This document shows, piece after piece, positions 24,216 to 33,017 of a DNA stretch of 64,000 bases. A program made the translations under genes and the position numbers. A model generated the notes under the pieces. The model was given only the letters and a program-made list of their open reading frames with translations. It did no database searches and was not told where the DNA came from. Where the stretch lies: contig NZ_CP147776.1 of the NCBI RefSeq assembly GCF_037300705.1, forward strand, positions 1,674,001 through 1,738,000, read 5' to 3'. Numbering within the stretch: position 1 is the stretch's first letter; each line of letters begins with the position of its first letter. Origin of the DNA: Massilia sp. W12 (GTDB lineage: Bacteria; Pseudomonadota; Gammaproteobacteria; Burkholderiales; Burkholderiaceae_D).

Positions 24216-24300
24216 CCGGCGTCCGACGCCGGTGGATAGGCAAAAGAATTTGGTGTGCCGCATCCGACACCATTTGATTCACAAAGGAGCCATAGCCAGC
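24216..24300 (+). repeat. intergenic bipartite repeat, copy 1
   Basis: An imperfect palindrome CCGGCGTCCGACGCCGG (24216-24232) is followed by a second related hairpin, GGTGT...ACACC near 24252-24271, and by CAAAGGAGCCATAGCC (from 24282). A second copy of both parts lies at 27030-27073. Confidence 0.55.
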
Positions 24301-24360
24301 GTTAAGCAAGCCACCGTTCCATCCCCTTGAAACATGCACCATAGCTAATCCCAGGAGAAT

Positions 24361-25026
24361 ATGATGTTGCAATTACATGGTTTTTCCGTCAGTAACTACT
24401 ACAGCAAAGTGAAGCTGGCCTTGCTGGAAAAAGGCGTAGCGTTTGAAGAAGTGCTGGTTTGGCCCTATGGCGATGCGGAAGTCTTGCAATCCTCGCCGCT
24501 GGGCAAGATTCCCTTCTTGAAGACGGAACATGGCGCACTGTGCGAATCGCAAGTCATCGCCGACTACATCGAAGCCGCTTACCCGCAACCTCCCTTAATG
24601 CCGGCTGATCCTTTTGCCGCCGCCAAGCTGCGCGAGCTGATCACCTTCATGGAATGGCATCTGGAAATTGTGGCGCGCGAATTGATTCCCGCCACCTTTT
24701 TCGGCGCCGGCACGACGGATGAAGTTAAAGAACGCGTCAAAAAGACGCTGCAAAAAAACATCGCCGCCTTCGCCCGTCTGCCCAAGGCCAGCCCCTGGCT
24801 GGGCGGCGAACAATTCACCCTGGCCGATTGCGCCGCTGCGGTGCATTTCCCGCTGATCAGCGCGATTTGCAAAATCCAGTTCGGTGAAGATTTGCTGGCC
24901 CCGCTGCAATTGGATGACTATCTGACGCGCCTGGCCGGGCGGCCGCATGTGCAGAAAGTGCGCGCCGATGCGCAGGCGAATATGGTGCAAATGATGGCCA
25001 GAATCAAGGCTGCATCAGGGGCTTGA
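24361..25026 (+). CDS. glutathione S-transferase family protein
   Basis: The 221-residue product has an N-terminal thioredoxin-like GST domain (LHGFSVSNYYSKVKLALLEKG, with SPLGKIPFL and the glutathione-contact motif ESQVIADYI) and a helical C-terminal domain with LGGEQFTLADCAAAVHF. The catalytic residue is probably Ser in SVSNYY rather than Cys; this is an inference. AGGAG lies just upstream; ATG 24364 is an equally plausible start. The gene stands alone between the MSHA operon and the PEP-CTERM gene. Its substrate is unknown. Confidence 0.9.
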   Translation: MMLQLHGFSVSNYYSKVKLALLEKGVAFEEVLVWPYGDAEVLQSSPLGKIPFLKTEHGALCESQVIADYIEAAYPQPPLMPADPFAAAKLRELITFMEWHLEIVARELIPATFFGAGTTDEVKERVKKTLQKNIAAFARLPKASPWLGGEQFTLADCAAAVHFPLISAICKIQFGEDLLAPLQLDDYLTRLAGRPHVQKVRADAQANMVQMMARIKAASGA

Positions 25027-25390
25027 AGCGGCTGCTTTGGCAAAGCGCAGCGCGGCCTTGCTCATGGGCAAGCAGCAGGGCCGGGCAGTTTTTTTGATCA
25101 GTGTGAAAATCGAGATTTGTCCCTGCTGGCGTCTATGACTGGCGCTGTTGATGGCTGCGCCATGCATTTCCTGGCGAGGTATTTTGCTTTGATTGTTTGT
25201 TGTTAAGGCGACATGTTGTGGAAGTGTGCTGCAACTTTGCCCGCATGTTTCCACTTTCATCGTAAAGATAAGCGCCCTGCGCGATATTCAACCGGCGGGC
25301 TTGGCGCGCTTGCGTGCAGCGCCAGACGGCAGAGAGCGGGGGGGGGGCGCGTCGCCCGGAGACGGGCGACGCGCTTGCAAAACTGAAGCT
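25027..25390. other. intergenic region between GST and PEP-CTERM genes
   Basis: No gene is seen. A T7 run at 25090-25096 follows GC-rich, partly self-complementary sequence and may end GST transcription. A strong hairpin for the convergent gene is listed separately, beside a G10 tract at 25338-25347. Confidence 0.5.
25347..25374 (-). terminator. hairpin downstream of PEP-CTERM gene
   Basis: A perfect 12-base-pair stem, GCGCGTCGCCCG with its complement, encloses a four-base loop and lies 16 bases beyond the stop at 25391. There is no T run on the minus strand, so it may protect the 3' end of the mRNA rather than terminate. Confidence 0.55.
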
Positions 25391-25960
25391 TTACGCCTGA
25401 CGACGGCGGCGCAGCATGGCCAGCGCGCCCAGACCCAGGCCCAGCATGGCCCAGGTTTCGGCTTCCGGCACCGGCGCGGTGTCTGTCACTGAGAGGCGGC
25501 GGAATACCGCCACGTCCGGGGTGTTGCCGGCGAATTGTTCCAGCATCAAATGCGCCGGCGCGCCGCCCAGCACTGCATTGTCAAAATACACGCTGTAGCG
25601 GTGGAATTGACCGTCATTGATCAGGCGCACAGGAGTCGAATAGGTGACAGAACCACCGGCATACCAGTAGTGGTTGCCGGGGAAACCGGCGCTGATGCCG
25701 AAATAGCCGCTGGTGTCAAAACCAGCCGTGCCTTTGTATTCAAAATTGAAATAACCACGGGTGAAGGTTTGGTTGGAGAAAATATCGCCAGCCGAATTGC
25801 CGGAAGAAAAATGCAATTCATTATTCGTGGTGTAGGCAAATGACCAGCCTGCTTTGCGCGTCCAGTTATTCAGATTATCCAGATTGTCCTGGAACAGAAC
25901 GGCGGCTTGTGCTTGCGCACACAGAGCCAGCGCGGCGACGGCAAGGGCGATGCGTTTCAT
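25391..25960 (-). CDS. PEP-CTERM sorted exported protein
   Basis: The ATG at 25960 is chosen because it starts a signal peptide (MKRIALAVAALALCAQAQAA). The mature part (LFQDNLDNLNNW...YWYAGGSVTYSTP) looks like a jelly-roll, lectin-like or concanavalin-type beta domain. The C-terminus is VPEAETWAMLGLGLGALAML followed by RRRR, the PEP-CTERM sorting signal: motif, membrane helix, basic cluster. The usual Pro-Glu-Pro is Pro-Glu-Ala here. Such proteins are cleaved by exosortase and linked to exopolysaccharide production. Length is 189 residues. No exosortase gene lies in this window. Confidence 0.85.
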   Translation of the reverse strand: MKRIALAVAALALCAQAQAAVLFQDNLDNLNNWTRKAGWSFAYTTNNELHFSSGNSAGDIFSNQTFTRGYFNFEYKGTAGFDTSGYFGISAGFPGNHYWYAGGSVTYSTPVRLINDGQFHRYSVYFDNAVLGGAPAHLMLEQFAGNTPDVAVFRRLSVTDTAPVPEAETWAMLGLGLGALAMLRRRRQA

Positions 25961-26123
25961 AGTTTCTCCAAAGTGTGGAATTGAGGACTTCGCGCCGGCG
26001 ATGGGCGAAAGAGGCGACATCTTGCGCAAAGTCAGCAAAAATGTCAAACGTGTTCTGTACCATCTGTGCAGGACAGTTTGCATATGAGGTCTGTTGCTGG
26101 TGCACTGTTCAGTCTGCCCGGCA

Positions 26124-26948
26124 TCACAACATGCCGTAATTTTCTGCAATTTTCTGTGTTGGGCCGGATTCCAGCAAGCCGGCTTCCTCGCTGCCGACGC
26201 CATAATCCAGCACCGCGCTGCTGGCGCATTGCATGGTCTGCCCCAAGACATACGCCGGGCAGTCGTATGGTTCGCTCTCCAGGGTGCAAATCACTTGCTC
26301 TGGCGTGCTCCAGTCAATCGGGCGCACCCAGACATATTCCAATCCGCCGCTGCTTGTCGGCAAGGCGATTTTCAAGCCCAGATTCAAACCGTCCATGCCA
26401 TTCAGATAGCGTGCACGCAAGGCCGGCAGCAGGGCTTGCACCTGGGCCTGGGCGTGCGCCAATTCGGTTTCATAGCTGTTCGCAGGGGAGGGTAAATCCT
26501 GGCCCAGAGCGCGCGCGCAAAACGTGATCCAGCTGGCGTAATCGCCAGCCCAATCCGGCCCCGGCAAGGGGGTGATGAAGAGCGGATGGCCTTCTTCCTC
26601 TTGCGCCGCTTGGTGTGTTGCCTGTGGGCCGGGGCGCCAATCCAGCACCAGGCTGACGCTGGCGGCGCTGTCAGCCAGCTCGGGATAGTCGCTGGTCAGC
26701 GCGCTGCAGGCCGCCACATCCGCGCGCGATAAACACAGGGTGTACGGAAAGTCCGCCGGCGCATCAGCATCAGCCTCTTGCGCCATCTGTTCCAATTTGG
26801 ATGTCAACAGGCTGAGCAGAAAATTGCCGGCGCGGTATTGATTCGGCGCCAGCGGCAACAGTTGCAAAGGCGTCACATCCATCGTGGTAAACCAGTGTCT
26901 GCCATCTTCCAGGCGGGAATGCAAGACCGGGGTAAAACCAAAGAACAT
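26124..26948 (-). CDS. conserved hypothetical protein, possibly DUF2314-like at its C-terminus
   Basis: The ATG at 26948 has GGGAG a few bases upstream; the frame is open for 17 more codons without a good start. The 274-residue product has no signal peptide. The C-terminal part reads GGLEYVWVRPIDWSTP, then a Glu-Pro turn and AVLDYGV, which recalls the DUF2314 pattern (E-x-x-W-V ... G-x-L-x-x-E-P ... D-W/Y). This is a tentative similarity. The N-terminal part is acidic and rich in Ala. Neighbours on both sides are unrelated, so no role is offered. Confidence 0.6.
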   Translation of the reverse strand: MFFGFTPVLHSRLEDGRHWFTTMDVTPLQLLPLAPNQYRAGNFLLSLLTSKLEQMAQEADADAPADFPYTLCLSRADVAACSALTSDYPELADSAASVSLVLDWRPGPQATHQAAQEEEGHPLFITPLPGPDWAGDYASWITFCARALGQDLPSPANSYETELAHAQAQVQALLPALRARYLNGMDGLNLGLKIALPTSSGGLEYVWVRPIDWSTPEQVICTLESEPYDCPAYVLGQTMQCASSAVLDYGVGSEEAGLLESGPTQKIAENYGML

Positions 26949-27029
26949 CAGACTCTCCCAATGTGAATTGATAGCAGGGCAGCCGAAGCCACGCCACAAA
27001 GCGCAGGCCGGGTTGAGCGCAATGCCGAC

Positions 27030-27073
27030 CCGGCGTCCGACACCGGCAGTTTATCAAAGGAGCCGGAGCCGGC
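27030..27073 (+). repeat. intergenic bipartite repeat, copy 2
   Basis: CCGGCGTCCGACACCGG (27030-27046) matches copy 1 at 24216-24232 with one change, and CAAAGGAGCCGGAGCCGGC (27055-27073) matches CAAAGGAGCCATAGCCAGC there. Both copies lie outside genes. Confidence 0.55.
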
Positions 27074-27137
27074 CCATACGCCCGCCACATTTTCACCCCC
27101 GCAGCAACAGGCGTGAATTCACATCGCCACGGCACGC

Positions 27138-30100
27138 TTATTGCAAAGGCGGCAGCGCTTTGGCGCGTAATTGCGGCGCCGGCGCGGCCTGGATTTTCTC
27201 CTGCAACAGTTTGATGGCCTGCTCCAATTGCGCATCCTGTCCCTTGAAGCTGGCGTGCGGCAGGTTCTCCACATCAATATCCGGGGTTACGCCCACGCCT
27301 TCAATGGTGAATTCACCGTGGGGCAAAAGATGCTGCGCATTTTCCGAGGCGCGCATGCGGCCACGGTCGGCCAGATTATTATTGTCGCTCAGCCATACCC
27401 CGGCCCCGCTGGTGCGCCGGCCCAGCAGCGTGCCCAGGCCCATTTGCTTGATCGCGGCGGCGAAGGTTTCGCCATCGGAATACGTTTGCTCATCGGCTAA
27501 CACCACCAGCTTGCCAAGGAAGGCGCCTTGCATATTGGTTTCCGGCAAACCATGGCGCGGCTGCCAGAAAGCCCAGGCGCGGCGCAACAGTTTTTCAGTA
27601 ATCCAGCTGTCTATGCTGCCGCCGCCATTGCGCCGCACATCAATAATCAAGCCGGCGCGACCGATATGCGCGTAATACTCGCGCACAAACTGTCCCAGAT
27701 CGGGGCCGGTCATATCGCGCAAATGCAGATAGCCGATGCGCCCGCCGGAGGCTTGCAGCACTTTTTGCGCATTGCGCCATTCCCAATCGGCGTAACGCAA
27801 ATGCGCCTGGCGCTTATCATCCACCGCCTGCGCAATCGCTTGCCGGCTCTGCAGACGGCCTTCGCTGTCCGGGCGCAGATAGTCCAGCAAGACGCTTTGA
27901 TTGGCCTGGTTTTCCAGCGCCAGACTCAAATCGCTCAGGCTGCGCAGCTTGCGCCCATTCAGCGCCTGCACGATATCGCCTGCTTTCAGTCCGGTTTCGG
28001 GACGCGCCAGCGGCGCCGCCTGATCCGGTAATTCGGCCTCGTGCTGATAGATATGGCTGATGCGCAAGCCGTTTGCCACCGGCTCAAACTGCGCGCCCAG
28101 AAAACCTGGTTTGGGCGCGTCTTCTGCGCGCCGCACATCGCCGCTGCGGATCTGCGAATGCAGCGTGCCCAGTTCGGCATTCAATTGCGCCAGCAAATCA
28201 TTCAACTCGACCCGGCTGGCGAGGCGTTCGGTGAGCGGCGCATAACGCGCATACATGGCTTGCCAATCGACCCCGCGCATCTTGCGGTCAAAGAAATAAT
28301 CGCGCTGCATGCGCCAGGCGTCATCAAACATTTGCCGCCATTCCGCCGCCGGCTCAATCGCCAGCGGCCAATCCGCCAGCGCCATGCTGTGCTTGCTCAG
28401 ATCCGCGCCCGGTTTGCTGGCCGCATCCAGAATCAAGAGTTCCGGCGCGCCGTCGCGATTGCGCTGCAGCATGAGTTTTTTGGCGTCTTGCGACAATTCA
28501 AAATTGGCCACATTGCTTTGCCAGACTTCAAAGCCCTGTCCCTGCTGATCAATCGGCGCCACTTTCAGCTGCGCCTGGCCATCTGCCGTTTGTTCCAGCA
28601 CATACAAACGCTTGCCGTCATTGGCCAGGCGGGTGTAATTGCCAGACGGCAGCGGAACCTCGTGAATGCGCTGCGCAGCCCCGGCCAAATCCAGGGCGGC
28701 AGGGGCTTTTTTGGCCTCATCAGGCTTGCTCTCCAACTCATTTTTGGGTTGGAAGGGGAAGCGCAAGCCGGGCCGCAGCGCATACGCGTACAACTTGCTG
28801 CGCTTATCAAAACTCACTCCCATACGGCGGTCGCCCCAGGGACTGGTTTGATTGCTGTGGAAGTGCCGCTCCGAGAGCAGATACAGCCAGTCGCCATCCG
28901 GGCTGAAACTGGGCGCATGTGAGACATATTTATCGCTGGTCAGCTGATGCAATTTTTTGCTGGCCAGCTCCAGCAGCCAAACTTGATTAACGTCGCGCAT
29001 CTCGCCGGTAAACCCTATGGCCAGGGTTTTGCTGTCAGGGGAAAAACGCAGATCTTGCAGATAGCTGCTCTTGATCTGCATCAGCTTGCTGTTATTGCCG
29101 CTGGCGATATCAAGCAGCCAGAGTGTGCCGTCCAGATTGCTGTGCGCCAGCGTTTTGCCGTCCGGGCTTAAGGCCAGGTGGGTGCGCTGGCCCTGGCCAT
29201 CGCGGGTCAGCATGCGCACGCCTTCAGCGCCATTCGCCGGCAGGCTGCAGATTTCCTGTTCGCGCCCGGCTTGATCGCATACGCCGTAGATCAATTTACC
29301 GTCATGGCTGAACATCGGGTGGCGCAAACGCATGCCGGCGGGCAAATTCAATTGCAGGCGCCGTTGCGGCGGCAGACCGCCCACCAGCCCCTGACCGCGC
29401 ACATTGAACACCACCCGCTCACCTTGCGGGGCGATCGCGGCGTGGCTGAGAAAATCAAAGGGACGTTTCACCCAGCGCCGCTGTTGCTGCTCCTGCGCGC
29501 TGTTTAAACTGAGCGCAATCTTGCGCGTGTCGCCGTTGGCGATTTCATGCAGCCACAGATCCGCCCCTTGTTGCCAGACGATGCGGCCCTGATTCAAACG
29601 CGGCTGGCGCACTTGGAAATCGCGCGCCGCGCTGATTTTCTGCAAGCCGCCGCCGTTTTCCTGCATGCGCCACAGATTGTCGTGTCCATCACGGTCGGAA
29701 ATGAAATAAATCTGTCCCTGCCACCACATCGGGCTGCGCTCATTGGCGCGCCCATCGCTGATTTTTTGCGCTTCCGGCATCGAACCGTCCAAGGCAAAGC
29801 GCCAGATTTGCTGTTGCGCGCCGCCGCGATACAGGCGCGCATTGTCGTTGCGCAGGCCAAAGCGGGTGAAAAAAATCTGTTTGCCATCGGCGGATAAGCT
29901 GGCTTCCGTCACATCCAGCAAGGGCAGGGTGCGCAGTGCGCCGCTGGCGATGTCCACAGCCTTGAGCACGCTCTGTCCCGTTGGCCCGTTTGCATATTGG
30001 GTGCTGTACAAGACTTCGCCGCGCGCGCTCCAACCCAATACCTGGCAGGGCTGGTTTTCAAAACTCAAACGGCGCGCCGCGCCCCCTGCCAGCGGCATCA

Positions 30101-30386
30101 ACCATACTTCCGGCACGCCGGCGGCGGCAGCCTGGTAAGCGATCCACTTGCCATCGGGCGAAATTGCGGCCTGGCTTTCATCATCCGGCGCGGTGCTCAA
30201 GCGCTGCGCCTGGCCGCCGGCCAGCGGCGCGCGCCATAAATCGCCTTCGGCGGAAAACACCAGATATTCACTGGAAACGGCGGGATGGCGCACATACGCC
30301 GCTGGCGCAGCATGCGCGCTGGCGAATTGCAGCAGACAGGTGAGTAAGGGAATGGATGCAAGCGCGGCGGCGGAGGGCAAATACAC
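27138..30386 (-). CDS. Tricorn-like S41 protease, exported
   Basis: The GTG at 30386 has AGGAG seven bases upstream and begins a signal peptide (LASIPLLTCLLQFASAHA). The 1082 residues follow the Tricorn order: two N-terminal beta-propeller regions (repeats such as AISPDGKWIAYQ, FSPDGDWLYLL, LSPDGKTLAHS), a helical bundle containing the candidate catalytic His in GTLHSQIR, a PDZ domain (GLKAGDIVQALNGRKL), and the C-terminal S41 protease domain with nucleophile Ser970 in TYSDGE. Unlike archaeal Tricorn, the signal peptide predicts periplasmic action, probably trimming peptides. It is a single gene, transcribed away from the chitinase cluster. Confidence 0.9.
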   Translation of the reverse strand: MYLPSAAALASIPLLTCLLQFASAHAAPAAYVRHPAVSSEYLVFSAEGDLWRAPLAGGQAQRLSTAPDDESQAAISPDGKWIAYQAAAAGVPEVWLMPLAGGAARRLSFENQPCQVLGWSARGEVLYSTQYANGPTGQSVLKAVDIASGALRTLPLLDVTEASLSADGKQIFFTRFGLRNDNARLYRGGAQQQIWRFALDGSMPEAQKISDGRANERSPMWWQGQIYFISDRDGHDNLWRMQENGGGLQKISAARDFQVRQPRLNQGRIVWQQGADLWLHEIANGDTRKIALSLNSAQEQQQRRWVKRPFDFLSHAAIAPQGERVVFNVRGQGLVGGLPPQRRLQLNLPAGMRLRHPMFSHDGKLIYGVCDQAGREQEICSLPANGAEGVRMLTRDGQGQRTHLALSPDGKTLAHSNLDGTLWLLDIASGNNSKLMQIKSSYLQDLRFSPDSKTLAIGFTGEMRDVNQVWLLELASKKLHQLTSDKYVSHAPSFSPDGDWLYLLSERHFHSNQTSPWGDRRMGVSFDKRSKLYAYALRPGLRFPFQPKNELESKPDEAKKAPAALDLAGAAQRIHEVPLPSGNYTRLANDGKRLYVLEQTADGQAQLKVAPIDQQGQGFEVWQSNVANFELSQDAKKLMLQRNRDGAPELLILDAASKPGADLSKHSMALADWPLAIEPAAEWRQMFDDAWRMQRDYFFDRKMRGVDWQAMYARYAPLTERLASRVELNDLLAQLNAELGTLHSQIRSGDVRRAEDAPKPGFLGAQFEPVANGLRISHIYQHEAELPDQAAPLARPETGLKAGDIVQALNGRKLRSLSDLSLALENQANQSVLLDYLRPDSEGRLQSRQAIAQAVDDKRQAHLRYADWEWRNAQKVLQASGGRIGYLHLRDMTGPDLGQFVREYYAHIGRAGLIIDVRRNGGGSIDSWITEKLLRRAWAFWQPRHGLPETNMQGAFLGKLVVLADEQTYSDGETFAAAIKQMGLGTLLGRRTSGAGVWLSDNNNLADRGRMRASENAQHLLPHGEFTIEGVGVTPDIDVENLPHASFKGQDAQLEQAIKLLQEKIQAAPAPQLRAKALPPLQ

Positions 30387-30991
30387 GGCAAGGCTCCTGA
30401 AAGAAAAGATAGGCGCTGCGTCTGACTGTGCCAGTCTGGATCAGTTCCACCGCATGTCAGCCGCCGCCGGGACGGGGCCAGTGGCCAGCATACCGCCTGT
30501 CATATTCCGGCTGGGCGGCGGGACGCGCATGCCAGCCCCTGCAAGAGTGCGCGCAGGGCGCTTTGCGGAGGCTGCTGAAATTTTTTTGGTCTTGTTGAAA
30601 TAAGACCACTTTCAAATTCAGGGGTAAGTGGTATGGTCCGGTAAAAACCCTGCGCCTGAAAAGCAATCTCTGGTTTGACACCGATCTTATTTGCAAAATT
30701 GATACTTTAATGCCCTGATCTTTGCATTCCAAGGCATTTTCATAGTGCAATTTTTGCAGGAAAAGTGACACGATGCCCGTCATTTGACATTGCATTTATG
30801 TAATCCTTAATTGTTTCACATTGCAACAAAATCAAGTGGTATTGGTTTTGGTCAGATAGAATAAAACCACTTGACTACCAATTTACGGGCGCTCATGCTG
30901 TTCTTGCAACAAACGCCCACAACAGCAGCCACAAGGCACGAAGCGGGGCACAGACCGCACAGGCATGCGGCAAACATTCCAAGGAGACAAA
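30387..30991 (+). promoter_or_regulatory. control region upstream of the chitinase cluster, with repeated half-sites
   Basis: This 605-base region has no gene. It contains TGGTCTT (30587-30593) and its inverse AAGACCA (30602-30608); ACCACTT (30605-30611) facing AAGTGGT (30626-30632); and TCAAGTGGT (30832-30840) facing ACCACTTGA (30866-30874). AAGTGGT and TGGTCT resemble half-sites of the GntR-family GlcNAc regulators (DasR/NagR type), so induction by chitin breakdown products is possible. AAGGAG upstream of GTG 30992 is the ribosome-binding site. Confidence 0.5.
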
Positions 30992-32926
30992 GTGAAAACC
31001 AAGCAAATCAATGGCCTTGCGCTGGCCATCATCAGCGCTACCTTAGCCGCATGCGGCGGCGGCAGTGAAGTGCAAAATGGCGCCAGCCCCAAGCTGTTGG
31101 CGAGCAAAGCCGCCGCCAGCTGCGAAGCCTGGAGCGCCAGCAATGTGTACACCGCCGGCATGTGTGTCACCTATAACGGCAAGACCTGGAAAGCCAAGTG
31201 GTGGACGCAAAACAATGTGCCGGGCGCTGACCAGTGGGGGCCGTGGGAGCTGCAAAGCGCCACGCCGACGCCTACGCCAACCCCAACGCCAACCCCAACG
31301 CCGACTCCAACGCCAACCCCAACGCCGACTCCGACCCCGACTCCAACTCCAACTCCAACGCCGACTCCTGGCTGTCAGCCGTATAAGGCCGGCACAAGCT
31401 ACAAGGCGGGCGATGTGGTCAGCAATGCCGGCGGCGTGTATCAATGCACGGTAGCGGGCTGGTGTTCTTCCGGCAATTCGGCCTATGAGCCGGGAGTGGG
31501 CTGGGCATGGCAGCAAGCCTGGAGCGCAACGACCTCGAATTCCTGCACCACGCCGACGCCGACGCCGACCCCGACGCCTACGCCTACGCCTACGCCAACC
31601 CCGACGCCTACGCCGACCCCAACCCCAACCCCGACGCCGATTGGCCGCCAGGTCGGTTCTTACTTCGCGCAGTGGGGCGTGTATGGCCGCAATTATGAAG
31701 TGGCCGACATCCACACCACCAAGACCGTGGTGAATGGCGTGCCCACCAGCATTGCCGATCAGCTGACTTTCATCAATTACGCCTTCGCCAATGTGTACGC
31801 CAAGAATGGCGGTTATGAATGCGATATGGTGACGCGCGCCGAAGTCGGCAATGACAATCCGACCTCACCGGCGGCCGGCACCGGCGGCGATGCCTGGGCC
31901 GATTATCAGCGCAGTCCGGGACGCACAGTGGATGGTAAAACGATTCCCTGGGACGCGAAATTAAATGGCAATTTCCAGCAATTCAAATTACTCAAAGCGG
32001 CGCATCCGCATTTGAAGATCTTTATCTCGCTGGGCGGCTGGACCTGGTCGAAGAATTTCTCGGCGGCAGCCAAAACCGACGCGCTGCGCAAGCAAATGGT
32101 GTCGTCTTGCATCAAGATGTTCATTGCCGGCGATTTGCCGGTGCAGGATGGACGCGGCGGCCCTGGTTCGGCCAAAGGCGTGTTTGACGGTATCGACATC
32201 GACTGGGAATACCCGGGCGGCGGCGGTCAACCGTACAACACGGTGGACCCGGCGGATAAGCAAAACTTCACTTTGCTGATGCAGGAATTCCGCGCCCAGC
32301 TGGACGCCCAGGGCGCCAAAGATGGCAAACGTTATCTGCTCACCGCAGCCATCGGCGCCGGGGTGGATAAAATCGCCAACACCGAGCCGGCCAAGTATGC
32401 GCAATACATGGATTGGGTGAATGTGATGACCTATGACTTCCATGGCGCCTGGGAAAAAACCACCAATTTCCATTCAGCGCTGTATGCTGATCCGGCGGAC
32501 CCTTCCACCGGCAACGTCAAGAAGTACAACTCGCATGACGGCATTTCCGCCCTGATTGCCGCCGGCATGCCGCGCAACAAGATGCTGCTGGGGATCGGTT
32601 TGTATGGTCGTGGCTGGACCGGCGTGCCGGCTGCCAATGGCGGCTTGTATCAAACTGCCACCGGCGGGGCCAAGGGGACATATGAAACCGGGATCGAAGA
32701 CTACAAAGTCTTGAAAAACAAGGCAGGCGCCCGCTCGATTCATCCTGTCACCAAGCAATTGATGTTGTACACCAGCAATGGCGAGTTCTGGACGTATGAC
32801 GATCCGGCTGTGATCAAGACCAAGATGCAATATGTCAAAGATCAAGGTCTGGCCGGCGCCTTCTCCTGGGAGTTGGACGGCGACACCAGCGGCGACTTGC
32901 TGACCACCATCTGGCAACATCGCTGA
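30992..32926 (+). CDS. GH18 chitinase lipoprotein with two chitin-binding modules (chitinase 1)
   Basis: The GTG at 30992 is chosen for its AAGGAG site and because it gives a lipoprotein signal with lipobox LAAC, Cys21. The 644-residue product then has a CBM5/12 ([20 protein letters not shown]), an 18-fold Thr-Pro linker, a second Cys-bearing carbohydrate-binding module ([30 protein letters not shown]), a 15-fold Thr-Pro linker and a GH18 domain. The catalytic motif is DGIDIDWE with Glu406 as acid. The GH18 domain contains the SLGGW strand and a chitinase insertion region, as in Bacillus ChiA1-like processive enzymes. Lipidation predicts surface or periplasmic tethering. It is the first of five co-directional genes. 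Confidence 0.93.
   Translation: MKTKQINGLALAIISATLAACGGGSEVQNGASPKLLASKAAASCEAWSASNVYTAGMCVTYNGKTWKAKWWTQNNVPGADQWGPWELQSATPTPTPTPTPTPTPTPTPTPTPTPTPTPTPTPTPTPGCQPYKAGTSYKAGDVVSNAGGVYQCTVAGWCSSGNSAYEPGVGWAWQQAWSATTSNSCTTPTPTPTPTPTPTPTPTPTPTPTPTPTPTPIGRQVGSYFAQWGVYGRNYEVADIHTTKTVVNGVPTSIADQLTFINYAFANVYAKNGGYECDMVTRAEVGNDNPTSPAAGTGGDAWADYQRSPGRTVDGKTIPWDAKLNGNFQQFKLLKAAHPHLKIFISLGGWTWSKNFSAAAKTDALRKQMVSSCIKMFIAGDLPVQDGRGGPGSAKGVFDGIDIDWEYPGGGGQPYNTVDPADKQNFTLLMQEFRAQLDAQGAKDGKRYLLTAAIGAGVDKIANTEPAKYAQYMDWVNVMTYDFHGAWEKTTNFHSALYADPADPSTGNVKKYNSHDGISALIAAGMPRNKMLLGIGLYGRGWTGVPAANGGLYQTATGGAKGTYETGIEDYKVLKNKAGARSIHPVTKQLMLYTSNGEFWTYDDPAVIKTKMQYVKDQGLAGAFSWELDGDTSGDLLTTIWQHR
31262..31369 (+). repeat. 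Thr-Pro linker repeat 1 of chitinase 1
   Basis: 18 consecutive ACN-CCN hexamers encode (Thr-Pro)18 between the two binding modules. Confidence 0.9.
31550..31639 (+). repeat. Thr-Pro linker repeat 2 of chitinase 1
   Basis: 15 ACN-CCN hexamers encode (Thr-Pro)15 before the GH18 domain. Confidence 0.9.
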
Positions 32927-32934
32927 CACAGCGC

Positions 32935-32988
32935 GCCCCCGCAGCAGCGGGGGCTGATCCCACGCCGCCGGCAGCACAGGCCGGCGGC
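32935..32988 (+). other. double GC hairpin between chitinase 1 and the cupin gene
   Basis: GCCCCCGC/GCGGGGGC with loop AGCA (32935-32954) is followed by GCCGCCGG/CCGGCGGC (32964-32971 with 32981-32988). No T run follows, so read-through to the next gene is expected; a role in mRNA stability or attenuation is possible. Confidence 0.65.
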
Positions 32989-33017
32989 AAATCACAACAC
33001 TCACCGGAATAAAGAGA

